Of a DNA stretch of 5,176 nt, positions 1-5,176 are shown piece by piece. Within the stretch, counting starts at the first letter, position 1. Each line of letters opens with the position of its first letter. The DNA comes from CAYMJK01 sp043101635. GTDB taxonomy: Bacteria > Planctomycetota > Phycisphaerae > Phycisphaerales > UBA1924. The notes under the pieces are model-generated. The model did not search any database, was not told where the DNA came from, and saw only the letters and a program-made list of their open reading frames with translations. Position numbers and translations under genes: made by a program. The stretch spans positions 1-5,176 of the forward strand of contig JBICIE010000101.1 of the NCBI GenBank assembly GCA_043101635.1, given 5' to 3'.

Positions 1-803
1 ATGTCGGCGAGGATGTCGAGAACCTGCTGCTCAAGCTGCTGCAGAGCGCCGACTACGACCTGGAATCCGCCCAGCGCGGCATCATCTACATCGACGAAGT
101 CGACAAGATCGGCAAGACCAGCCACAACGTCTCGATCACCCGCGATGTCTCGGGCGAGGGCGTGCAGCAGTCGCTGCTGAAGATGCTCGAAGGAACGGTG
201 GCCAACGTCCCGCCGCAGGGCGGGCGCAAGCACCCGGAGCAGCAGTACATCCAGCTCGACACCAAGAACATCCTCTTCATCTGCGGCGGGACCTTCGTCG
301 GGCTCGAGGACATCATCCGCCGGCGCGTCGGACGCAGCCGCATCGGCTTCAGCTCCGAGGCGTCGCGCACGGTCGATCATGATCGGGAGGCGCTGCTGAC
401 GCAGGCGACGCCTCAGGATGTCATCGAGTACGGGATGATCCCCGAACTCGTCGGCCGGCTGCCGATCGTCACGCCGCTGCTGCCGCTGGATGAGGACGCC
501 CTGGTCAGTGTGCTGACCGAGCCGAAGAACGCCCTGGTGCGCCAGTACCAGCACTTCTTCAGCATCGAGGGCGCCAAGCTCCGCTTCACGGATGGGGCGC
601 TGCGGCTGCTCGCCCGGCGCGCCATTGCGCGCGATACCGGCGCCCGGGCCCTGCGGGGCGTGCTCGAGGACCTCATGCTCGACCTGATGTACGAACTGCC
701 CGACCTGGATAACAAGGGCGCCGAGTACATCATCGACGAGGACGCTGTCCGCAGCGGCCGGGCCCTCACCGACCTCCGCGTCAAGCGGCGCGAATCGGCC
801 TGA
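1..803 (+). CDS. clpX: ATP-dependent Clp protease ATP-binding subunit ClpX, C-terminal part (5' end outside window)
   Basis: ClpX is the hexameric AAA+ unfoldase that recognises tagged cytoplasmic proteins and threads them into the ClpP peptidase. The first complete codon is at base 3, and 266 residues remain, roughly the last two-thirds of a normal ClpX of about 420 residues. The zinc-binding N-domain and Walker A lie upstream of the window. Visible landmarks in order are the pore-1 loop (YVGEDVEN) at the very start, Walker B IIYIDEVD (81-104), the block ITRDVSGEGVQQ, the substrate-gripping RKH loop in GGRKHP (219-236), sensor-1 region ILFICGG, the ClpP-docking IGF tripeptide (342-350), IPELVGRLP, EPKNAL, and the sensor-2 motif GARALR (639-656). 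The intact IGF loop implies that it works with a ClpP; clpP often lies just upstream of clpX, but that is not visible here. The gene ends tail-to-tail with plsC, leaving only 2 bp between stops. No residue looks missing or broken. Confidence 0.98.
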   Translation, partial: VGEDVENLLLKLLQSADYDLESAQRGIIYIDEVDKIGKTSHNVSITRDVSGEGVQQSLLKMLEGTVANVPPQGGRKHPEQQYIQLDTKNILFICGGTFVGLEDIIRRRVGRSRIGFSSEASRTVDHDREALLTQATPQDVIEYGMIPELVGRLPIVTPLLPLDEDALVSVLTEPKNALVRQYQHFFSIEGAKLRFTDGALRLLARRAIARDTGARALRGVLEDLMLDLMYELPDLDNKGAEYIIDEDAVRSGRALTDLRVKRRESA

Positions 804-805
804 GA

Positions 806-1519
806 TCACGCTGAGCGAGGGCGATCTCCCGGCCCCGGCGCCGGGAAGCGCCCGGCCGATGCCCGCCGCAACTGGGCCCGCAGTTCCAGCCGCATGGTGT
901 CGATCTGCGTCTCCAGATGACGGACGGCTCCCTCCGGCCCGTCGCGCAGCAGCGCTTCGGGATCGAGCGGCGCGCCGAACCGCACACGCACGCGCTGTCC
1001 CAGCAGTCGCGGCAACGGGCGCCGGCGCGGCCAGGCGTCGAACGTGCCCTCGATCGCGACGGGCACGACCGGAACGCCGGCCCGGCGCACCAGCAGGATC
1101 GCGCCGCGCTTGAACGAGTGCATCGCGCCATCGGGCGTGCGCGATCCCTCCGGGAACACGAGCAGCGCCTGGCCGGCGTGCAGCCGGTCCAGCGCCGTCC
1201 GGAGCCCGCTCCCGGCGTCCGATCCGGTTTCATCGATCGGGCGGGCCCCAAGCCCGGTGATCAGCCACGCAAACAGACGATTCTTGAACAGACCGGCCCT
1301 GGCCAGGTACTCCAGCGGCCTGTCGGCGCACAACCCGACCAGTGGGGGATCCAGGTGCGACTGGTGATTGGCCACAAGCAGCACGCCGCCCGTCGGCAGC
1401 CGGCGCACCCCATCCAGTCTCGCCCGGTAGACGAGTGTGAACGCCCAATAGACGATCTGCCGGCACACGCGGTACAGAACCCGCTGCCCGGGCGTTCGGT
1501 CATCGCCGGCCCGGCTCAA
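806..1519 (-). CDS. plsC: 1-acyl-sn-glycerol-3-phosphate acyltransferase (PlsC/LPLAT family)
   Basis: The 237-residue product matches the usual length of PlsC enzymes, which acylate lysophosphatidic acid at the membrane to give phosphatidic acid for phospholipid synthesis. All four family blocks are present: catalytic motif I NHQSHLDP (His52-x4-Asp57), motif II around GLGARPID (89-96), the phosphate-binding motif III FPEGSRT (122-128), and motif IV VPVVPVAI (149-156). A moderately hydrophobic stretch at about residues 22-32 may lie against the membrane. The start is TTG at 1519; it overlaps the cmk stop as TTGA and has AAGGA nine bases upstream. No ATG lies in frame before the catalytic motif, so TTG is the best choice. 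Position behind cmk fits a recurrent cmk-plsC pairing in bacteria. The exact acceptor and acyl donor cannot be read from sequence. Other LPLAT-family acyltransferases share these motifs, so the family is certain and the symbol only likely. Confidence 0.95.
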   Translation of the reverse strand: MSRAGDDRTPGQRVLYRVCRQIVYWAFTLVYRARLDGVRRLPTGGVLLVANHQSHLDPPLVGLCADRPLEYLARAGLFKNRLFAWLITGLGARPIDETGSDAGSGLRTALDRLHAGQALLVFPEGSRTPDGAMHSFKRGAILLVRRAGVPVVPVAIEGTFDAWPRRRPLPRLLGQRVRVRFGAPLDPEALLRDGPEGAVRHLETQIDTMRLELRAQLRRASAGRFPAPGPGDRPRSA

Positions 1520-2289
1520 TCCTCGACGTCCTTGTGCGTTTGCTGAACCACGCGCATGACAGACGCCGCCAGCCGGTCGATCACCTCCTCGACCGTCAGC
1601 GACGTCGTGTCGACCAGTTCCGCATCCGGCGGGCAGGTCAGCGGCCCCTCCTGCCGGCTTGTGTCCAGCCGGTCGCGCTCGCGGATCTGCTCCAGCAGCG
1701 CCAGTTCATCCACCTCGCGCCCGCCCTGGCGCAGTTGCTCGGCCCGGCGATGAGCCCGCACCCGGGCGTCGGCGTCCAGGTAGAACTTGCACAGGGCGTC
1801 CGGAAAGACCACGGAGCCCTGATCGCGCCCCTCGGTGACCAGCCGAGGATGCTGCGCGCCGATCAGCCGCTGCTTGCGGACCATCCCCCGCCGAAGTTCC
1901 GGGATGGCCGCGATACGGCTGACGATCGCGGTAACGTCCGCCTCCCGGATCCGCTCGCCCATCGGCCTTCCCGCATCGAGGATGGCGGGGGGATCGGCGG
2001 TCCAGTCAAAGTGCAGGTCCGCTTCCGTCACGACCCGGACGATCGTCTCGGTATCCTCCGGCGCAACGCCCCGGTCGATCACGATCGCCGCGGCCGCCCG
2101 GTACATGGCGCCGGTATCCAGAAAGTCCAGCCCGAGGCGCCGGGCCAGCAGGCGCGCCACCGTGCTCTTGCCGGTGCCCGCCGGTCCGTCGATCGTCACG
2201 ATGATGGCGAGACCCTCGGGAACCACTCGCCTTCGTCCTCCACGTCCGCCGGCGGTGGCCTGGACCCGCTCAGGCGCCGAGGGACTCAC
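1516..2289 (-). CDS. cmk: Cytidylate (CMP/dCMP) kinase
   Basis: Cmk phosphorylates CMP and dCMP with ATP in the cytoplasm, recycling cytidine nucleotides released in RNA turnover and phospholipid synthesis. With the GTG start at 2289 the product has 257 residues. It shows the P-loop GPAGTGKS (35-42), the CMP-binding segment DTGAMYR (58-64), the family signature EGRDQGSVVFPDA (153-165), the lid-side segment LDADARVRAHRRAEQ, and the C-terminal RDRLDTSR...PL...DA..VDTT block. The start at 2289 overlaps the preceding stop as GTGA. A second in-frame GTG at 2226 would give 236 residues, closer to the usual 220-230, and has a strong GGAGG...AAGG site directly upstream. The 21 extra residues are rich in Gly, Arg and Ala and match nothing I know in the family, so 2226 is a serious alternative. 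The gene also overlaps plsC by 4 bp, consistent with translational coupling. Identity is firm; the start is not. Confidence 0.96.
   Translation of the reverse strand: MSPSAPERVQATAGGRGGRRRVVPEGLAIIVTIDGPAGTGKSTVARLLARRLGLDFLDTGAMYRAAAAIVIDRGVAPEDTETIVRVVTEADLHFDWTADPPAILDAGRPMGERIREADVTAIVSRIAAIPELRRGMVRKQRLIGAQHPRLVTEGRDQGSVVFPDALCKFYLDADARVRAHRRAEQLRQGGREVDELALLEQIRERDRLDTSRQEGPLTCPPDAELVDTTSLTVEEVIDRLAASVMRVVQQTHKDVED
1529..1533 (-). promoter_or_regulatory. Ribosome binding site for the TTG start of plsC
   Basis: AAGGA on the minus strand lies nine bases before the TTG at 1519, inside the last codons of cmk. Together with the TTGA stop/start overlap it supports initiation at this rare codon, for which no in-frame ATG alternative exists upstream of the catalytic motif. 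Confidence 0.6.
2230..2241 (-). promoter_or_regulatory. Candidate ribosome binding site for the internal GTG (2226) of cmk
   Basis: The minus strand reads GGAGGACGAAGG just before CGA and the in-frame GTG at 2226. GGAGG is ten bases and AAGG three bases from that codon. This is a better purine tract than the GAGG ten bases before the overlapping GTG at 2289, and it favours a 236-residue Cmk of ordinary length. Confidence 0.45.
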
Positions 2290-3104
2290 GACTCGTCATC
2301 CTCGACATCTTCCTCGTCTTCCAGCGGAAGCTCCGCGATCGGCGCCTCGCCGGTGATCGCGACTTCCAGCGCCACCCGGCTGCGGAGCAGGCCCAGCATG
2401 ATGTCGCCCGGGCCACGGTAATCCACTGCCACCGAGCCGTCGTAGCCGACGCTCGCGATCGCCTCCACCATCATTCCCAGGTCGTAGGGCTCGTGGGCGC
2501 AGGGGGTATCTGGCGCCTCCGGGTCCGCCCCCGCATCGACCGGCGCAAACCGCATGGTCGAGGCGCACACGGCGCTGGCGTAGGGCGTCAGCCGGCGGAG
2601 ATAGGCGCCGGGGTCCTCCGCCACCGACGCCGCCTCGAAATCCGGCATCGTGCCGACCCGGAACCCGCCCACCCGCTTGATGAGGCTCGTGACCGCATCG
2701 GGGGTTTCGGTCAGACCCCGGTGCGGGCTGATGAGCAGGTTGATGTCCCGCTGCTCCGCCAGGCGCATCAGCGACTTGAGCCGCTCGCACACGCGCTCGA
2801 TGGTGGCCTCGTCATTGCGCGCGGCGATCGGGGTCGCCGCCGAATTGCAGCCCATCTCCGCCGCGGCGACCAGGACCCGCCGGATGCGTTCCTCTGCCGC
2901 GCTGGCGACATCATCGTCGGGGTCACCCAGGGCCTGGGCCTCCCGCTCCTCCAGCACCAGAATCGAGCAGGACTCCTTGTCGGCCCGGTCGCGCAGGGCC
3001 CGCAGGCGCGACCGCCCGGCCCCGGCGAGCATGTCCGTCGACAGGCTGAGGCCGTGGAATCCCAGCGTCTGCTTGGCGAAGCCCGGCAGATCGTCAAGCT
3101 GCAT
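2286..3104 (-). CDS. Xylose isomerase-like TIM-barrel protein (sugar phosphate isomerase/epimerase superfamily), atypical active site
   Basis: With the ATG at 3104 this is a 272-residue soluble protein with the length and strand-helix rhythm of xylose-isomerase-like TIM barrels. Recognisable blocks are the N-terminal LPGFAKQTLGFHGLSLST (6-23), an Asp/Glu-rich helix before EMGCNSAATPI (83-93), INLLISPHRG (121-130), GFRVGTMPDF (147-156), PYASAVCAST (174-183) and GYDGSVAVDYRGPGD (220-234). In active relatives the equivalents usually carry metal ligands: Glu in the strand before the His (here Ser126), Asp in PDF (kept, Asp155), His in the strand after (here Val/Cys, 179-180) and a C-terminal Glu (here Asp228). 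Catalysis as a standard isomerase is therefore doubtful. The C-terminus is very acidic (LEDEEDVEDDES). The start was chosen because GAGG sits five bases before 3104 and homology-like sequence begins there. An ATG at 3161 and the open frame to 3272 are alternatives, but the latter would run into gcvH. The gene leads an operon with cmk and plsC. Fold is fairly sure, substrate unknown. Confidence 0.72.
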   Translation of the reverse strand: MQLDDLPGFAKQTLGFHGLSLSTDMLAGAGRSRLRALRDRADKESCSILVLEEREAQALGDPDDDVASAAEERIRRVLVAAAEMGCNSAATPIAARNDEATIERVCERLKSLMRLAEQRDINLLISPHRGLTETPDAVTSLIKRVGGFRVGTMPDFEAASVAEDPGAYLRRLTPYASAVCASTMRFAPVDAGADPEAPDTPCAHEPYDLGMMVEAIASVGYDGSVAVDYRGPGDIMLGLLRSRVALEVAITGEAPIAELPLEDEEDVEDDES

Positions 3105-3109
3105 CGAAC

Positions 3110-3113
3110 CCTC
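3110..3113 (-). promoter_or_regulatory. Ribosome binding site chosen for the isomerase-like gene
   Basis: GAGG lies five bases before the ATG at 3104 on the minus strand. The competing ATG at 3161 has no comparable purine tract ahead of it, which is part of the reason for choosing 3104. Confidence 0.5.
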
Positions 3114-3197
3114 AGCGCCGAGGAGCGGTCGGACCGAGCGTGCGGCGAGAATCAGGAGCATGGATCGGTATCGGCTGGCAGTCGGGAGCGTGCTTCC

Positions 3198-3224
3198 GCG
3201 AGCGGGTAGCATACGCCCGCTCGC
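3198..3224. repeat. Perfect 9-bp inverted repeat with 9-base spacer upstream of gcvH
   Basis: GCGAGCGGG (3198-3206) is followed by the spacer TAGCATACG and by its exact complement CCCGCTCGC (3216-3224). The repeat ends 41 bases before the gcvH ATG and sits in the divergent gap. The A/T-containing spacer stands out from the G/C-rich flanks. It could be an operator for a dimeric regulator, or a hairpin in the gcvH leader RNA. No T-run follows, so it is not an intrinsic terminator in either direction. A second short repeat, GCCGGC (3223-3228 and 3234-3239), adjoins it. Symmetry is seen directly; function is inferred. Confidence 0.5.
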
Positions 3225-3253
3225 CGGCGCGGGGCCGGCCCTCCGCAGATCGC

Positions 3254-3257
3254 AGGA
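3254..3257 (+). promoter_or_regulatory. Ribosome binding site of gcvH
   Basis: AGGA lies eight bases before the ATG at 3266 and fixes that start over the open frame extending further upstream. It sits in a short A-rich stretch (GGAAAACCACC) that should keep the initiation region unpaired. Confidence 0.7.
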
Positions 3258-3265
3258 AAACCACC

Positions 3266-3646
3266 ATGGCATCCCCAGACGACCGGCGCTACAGCGAAAC
3301 CCACGAGTGGCACCGCCTCGACGGCGACATCGTCACCATCGGCCTCACCCAGTTCGCCATCGATCAGCTTACCGATGTGACCTTCGTCGAGATGAAGCCC
3401 CCCGGCGAGACCATCGGCGCCGGCGAGCCGGTGGGGGAGGTCGAGTCGGTCAAGACCACCAGCGACGTGTACTGCGCCGCCCCCGGCGAGATCGTCGAGG
3501 TCAACGGCGCCGCGGTGGAGGATCCCAGCCTGCTCAACCGCGACCCGTACGGCGACGGCTGGCTCATCAGGCTGCGAACCACCGATCCTGGCGCCGTTGA
3601 TTCGCTCATGAGCGCCTCGGACTACGACGCCCAGCACGCCGACTGA
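3266..3646 (+). CDS. gcvH: Glycine cleavage system H protein (lipoyl carrier)
   Basis: GcvH carries the aminomethyl group on a lipoyl arm between the P, T and L proteins of the cytoplasmic glycine cleavage system. The product has 126 residues, typical of the family. It opens with the usual YSETHEWHRLDGD (9-21) and ITxxA-like TIGLTQFAID, then VESVKTTSDVY (59-69), in which Lys63 is the lipoylation site. It then runs through APGEIVEVN and the C-terminal NRDPYGDGWLIRL block. Where most H proteins have LGDIVFVELP, this one reads LTDVTFVEMK, a variation of the strand rather than of the active Lys. The ATG at 3266 is set by AGGA eight bases upstream and by the conserved N-terminus. It stands alone: no gcvT, gcvP or lpd lies within the window, and both neighbours run the opposite way, so it has its own promoter in the divergent gap. 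An additional role in lipoate relay, known for H proteins elsewhere, is possible but not shown here. Confidence 0.97.
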   Translation: MASPDDRRYSETHEWHRLDGDIVTIGLTQFAIDQLTDVTFVEMKPPGETIGAGEPVGEVESVKTTSDVYCAAPGEIVEVNGAAVEDPSLLNRDPYGDGWLIRLRTTDPGAVDSLMSASDYDAQHAD

Positions 3647-3650
3647 AGCC

Positions 3651-4712
3651 TCAGACAGGGGGCAGGCCCAGCACGATGCGCTCCTTGGCGCCCGCCTGCA
3701 CGATGCGCTCGACAAATGCGCGGTAGCGGCTCGCCGCGACGGTCATGTCCGCTGCGATGTACATCTGAAACAGCAGCGGCCCCTGCCGAAGCGCCAGAAT
3801 CCGCTCGGCGCCCCTGGCCCCGTACTGGCGGCGCAGGTTGTCGCGCACCCGCCCGCCTGCGGCGTCGGCGAGCAGCATGTGCAGGCCGGCCCGCATCGGC
3901 GCATCTTCCCGCACGAAATGCGCCAGGGCCCAGAGCTGGGCGTAATAGTCCAGCGTGCCCTCGGTCGACACCGCCAGCAGCCGCTGTGGCGAGGCCTCCA
4001 GCAGTTTTTCCAGTTCCAGCAGATCGCCGCGAGCCCACGCCGATCGCAACTGATCGAATCGCTCCGGGTTGGCCCACGGAAGGAACTCGGCCCCGCCCGG
4101 GCGCGACAGGTTCTCCCGGTACCCTTCGCTGTAGACGGCGAGGGCCTCATCCAGCCAGACCGGCAGGGGATCTCGCATGGTCCGCTGGGCGTACTGGTGC
4201 CAGCCCTCGTGCGCCGCGATTGCCAGCGTTGTGCGGTCATCTCCGGCGCCGGCGGTGTAGAAGACGCCCCGCCCGCCCGCCGCAAACCCGCCGCGCTCGA
4301 TCCGCAGATAATCGCCGGCCCGGTCGCCCATCAGGCGCACCGTCAGATCCTCCCACTCGGTGCGGCTGCTGACCATGAAGGTGTCCAGGCGGATCGCCGG
4401 CGCCGGCAGGCGTTCGCCGGTGGCCGGGTCGCCGCCCAGCGACCGGTACTGCTCCAGCGCGTCCTCCAGAAAGGCAGGAAGCCGCGTCATGACCGGCGCG
4501 CCCGCGGCGGTCGTGAAGAGCCGGTAGTGGGCTGTCGAGATGATGACGCCGTCGGCCCCGCGGAAGCTCCACGGCTCGATCTCCCGGATCACGGGCTCGG
4601 CCGACGTCGAGGCGGCCACAGGCACAGGCGCCGGGGCCCGCGGGGCACAGGCGGCCAGGCTGACGGCGGCGCACGCCGCCAAGGCCCCCCAGCGGCGCGC
4701 CGACCGGTTCAC
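3651..4712 (-). CDS. Predicted lipoprotein with HExxH zinc-metallopeptidase-like domain (DUF1570-type)
   Basis: The 353-residue product begins with a basic n-region (MNRSARRW), an Ala-rich hydrophobic core and a lipobox LAAC with Cys22, so it is probably a signal peptidase II substrate anchored in the cell envelope. A Pro/Ala linker (23-40) follows. The body contains the segment WSFRGADGVIISTAHYRLFTT (48-68), then AHEGWHQY, an HExxH motif (His168, Glu169, His172), and WLDEALAVYSEG (186-197), where Glu189 lies 17 residues after His172 and fits the third zinc ligand of gluzincin peptidases. This arrangement resembles planctomycete DUF1570 proteins, a family of undetermined substrate. No transmembrane helix follows the signal. 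The GTG start overlaps the valS stop as GTGA, with GGAG five bases upstream, so translation is likely coupled to valS. The gene ends 4 bp from the gcvH stop. I am confident of secretion and the motif; peptidase activity is inferred and family assignment is from memory of its pattern. Confidence 0.8.
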   Translation of the reverse strand: MNRSARRWGALAACAAVSLAACAPRAPAPVPVAASTSAEPVIREIEPWSFRGADGVIISTAHYRLFTTAAGAPVMTRLPAFLEDALEQYRSLGGDPATGERLPAPAIRLDTFMVSSRTEWEDLTVRLMGDRAGDYLRIERGGFAAGGRGVFYTAGAGDDRTTLAIAAHEGWHQYAQRTMRDPLPVWLDEALAVYSEGYRENLSRPGGAEFLPWANPERFDQLRSAWARGDLLELEKLLEASPQRLLAVSTEGTLDYYAQLWALAHFVREDAPMRAGLHMLLADAAGGRVRDNLRRQYGARGAERILALRQGPLLFQMYIAADMTVAASRYRAFVERIVQAGAKERIVLGLPPV

Positions 4713-5176
4713 AACTGCTCCAGAGCCTTCTGCACCGACGCCAGTTCCGCCGCGGCCCGCTCCCGCTCGCGCCGGGTCTCTTCAACAAGATGCGCAGGAG
4801 CCCGTTCCACATAGCCCGGGTTGCCCAGCCGCTTGTCGAGATTGCCGATGAGCCCGGACAGCTCGTCGCACTTTCTGGCGAGCCGCTCCCGCTCGGCGCC
4901 GGCGTCCACGGCTTCGGCGAGGTCGCTCAAGTGCAACTCATGCTGCTCGAAGCTGATGGCAACCGACGCCGCCGGCGGCGGCGCCGTCGAGACCGCCGCG
5001 CCGGCGCACGCGCCGATCACGTCCTCGTGGCGCGACAGTTCCGCCGCCAGGGCCCCCGGCGTGTGCAGGGTGATCCGCCGGCGCTGCGGGACCTTCTGCT
5101 GGGCCCGGGCTTCGCGAATCACGCTGGCGAGGGTCTTCAGACGCTCGAACTCGGCCTCCGCTTCGGAGTCGCCCAG
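4709..5176 (-). CDS. valS: Valine-tRNA ligase, C-terminal coiled-coil arm (5' part outside window)
   Basis: The reading frame is open from the window edge, giving 155 residues that correspond to the C-terminal end of ValRS, the enzyme that charges tRNA-Val in the cytoplasm. The segment LKTLASVIREARAQQKVP matches the end of the anticodon-binding domain (E. coli reads LKQVVLAVRNIRAEMNIAP). The last about 70 residues form the charged helical arm that contacts the tRNA elbow: LSGLIGNLDKRLGNPGYVERAPAHLVEE corresponds to the family pattern of paired helices around KLxNxGFVxxAP. The GTG at 5122 is an internal valine codon, not a start. The middle (about 5040-4930) contains a Pro/Ala/Gly-rich stretch of very high G+C. 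The catalytic HIGH and KMSKS motifs would lie outside the window. The stop overlaps the start of the lipoprotein gene by 4 bp. Confidence is high because both helical-arm signatures are conserved and end at the normal place. Confidence 0.95.
   Translation of the reverse strand: MGDSEAEAEFERLKTLASVIREARAQQKVPQRRRITLHTPGALAAELSRHEDVIGACAGAAVSTAPPPAASVAISFEQHELHLSDLAEAVDAGAERERLARKCDELSGLIGNLDKRLGNPGYVERAPAHLVEETRRERERAAAELASVQKALEQL
4718..4721 (-). promoter_or_regulatory. Ribosome binding site for the GTG start of the lipoprotein gene
   Basis: GGAG on the minus strand lies five bases before the GTG at 4712, within the last codons of valS. It supports the start that overlaps the valS stop, which also gives a complete signal peptide with a short basic n-region. 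Confidence 0.6.

Larger units (their letters stand above)
3105..3265. promoter_or_regulatory. Divergent intergenic region between the isomerase-like gene and gcvH
   Basis: The two operons starting here point away from each other, so promoters for both should lie in these 161 bases. I see no hexamer pair close to the sigma-70 consensus with proper spacing on either strand. The nearest -10-like strings are TAGCAT (3207-3212, plus) and TATGCT (3213-3208, minus), both inside the inverted repeat loop and without a matching -35. The ATG at 3161 on the minus strand would shorten the gap if used. The assignment of promoter function rests on gene orientation only. Confidence 0.4.

Noticed and set aside
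917..1546. Open frame on the plus strand opposite plsC
   Set aside because: It is antisense to a gene with all four acyltransferase motifs; the product has no recognisable features.
1534..2421. Long open frame on the plus strand opposite cmk and the end of the isomerase-like gene
   Set aside because: It lies antisense to well-supported genes and its product is rich in Arg, His, Pro and Gln with no recognisable family. Such frames are expected from codon bias in G+C-rich DNA.
3207..3213. TAGCAT/TATGCT as a -10 promoter element
   Set aside because: It matches only four of six consensus bases on the minus strand, and no plausible -35 element lies 16-18 bases away on either strand.
3105..3272. 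N-terminal extension of the isomerase-like protein to 3272 or to the ATG at 3161
   Set aside because: The longest form would overlap the gcvH start and both its ribosome site and divergent promoter region. The 3161 ATG lacks a purine tract. Family-like sequence begins at the 3104 ATG, which has GAGG upstream, though 3161 is not fully excluded.
3603..3614. 12-bp palindrome CGCTCATGAGCG near the 3' end of gcvH
   Set aside because: It lies within conserved coding sequence, has no loop or T-run, and is not repeated elsewhere in the window that I could see.
3879..4814. Long open frame on the plus strand opposite the lipoprotein gene and the valS end
   Set aside because: The composition is Arg/Gly/Gln-rich without domains, and it is fully antisense to genes with clear motifs (lipobox, HExxH, ValRS arm).
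4709..5122. Separate small gene starting at the GTG at 5122
   Set aside because: The frame is open to the window edge and the residues before 5122 continue the ValRS C-terminal pattern, so this is the end of valS.

Overview
The window is about two-thirds G+C and densely packed with housekeeping genes. Strong third-position G/C bias, GTG and TTG starts, a TIM-barrel protein next to cmk-plsC, and an HExxH lipoprotein behind valS suggest a free-living member of the Planctomycetota, perhaps the Phycisphaerae. That placement is an inference from gene content and protein style; there is no rRNA or other marker here to prove it.

Layout, left to right. (1) The C-terminal two-thirds of clpX reads rightward and ends at 803. 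(2) A leftward three-gene operon follows, transcribed in the order TIM-barrel isomerase-like protein, cmk (CMP kinase), plsC (acylglycerol-phosphate acyltransferase). The genes are joined by two 4-bp stop/start overlaps, GTGA and TTGA. plsC ends 2 bp from the clpX stop. (3) A short divergent intergenic region (about 3105-3265) holds a perfect 9-bp inverted repeat. (4) gcvH, encoding the lipoyl carrier of the glycine cleavage system, reads rightward alone. (5) A second leftward pair is transcribed as valS (only the 3' end is in the window), then a predicted lipoprotein with a zinc-peptidase HExxH motif. These two also overlap by 4 bp (GTGA), and the lipoprotein gene ends 4 bp from the gcvH stop.

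Functionally the window mixes protein quality control (ClpX), nucleotide and phospholipid precursor supply (Cmk, PlsC), one-carbon/glycine metabolism (GcvH) and translation (ValRS). Two proteins lack a clear role: the isomerase-like TIM barrel, whose usual metal-binding residues look largely replaced, and the cell-envelope metallopeptidase-like lipoprotein. I found no RNA genes, mobile elements, CRISPR arrays or convincing intrinsic terminators. This looks like an ordinary chromosomal core region; the points worth following up are the degenerate TIM barrel, the valS-linked lipoprotein and the palindrome upstream of gcvH.
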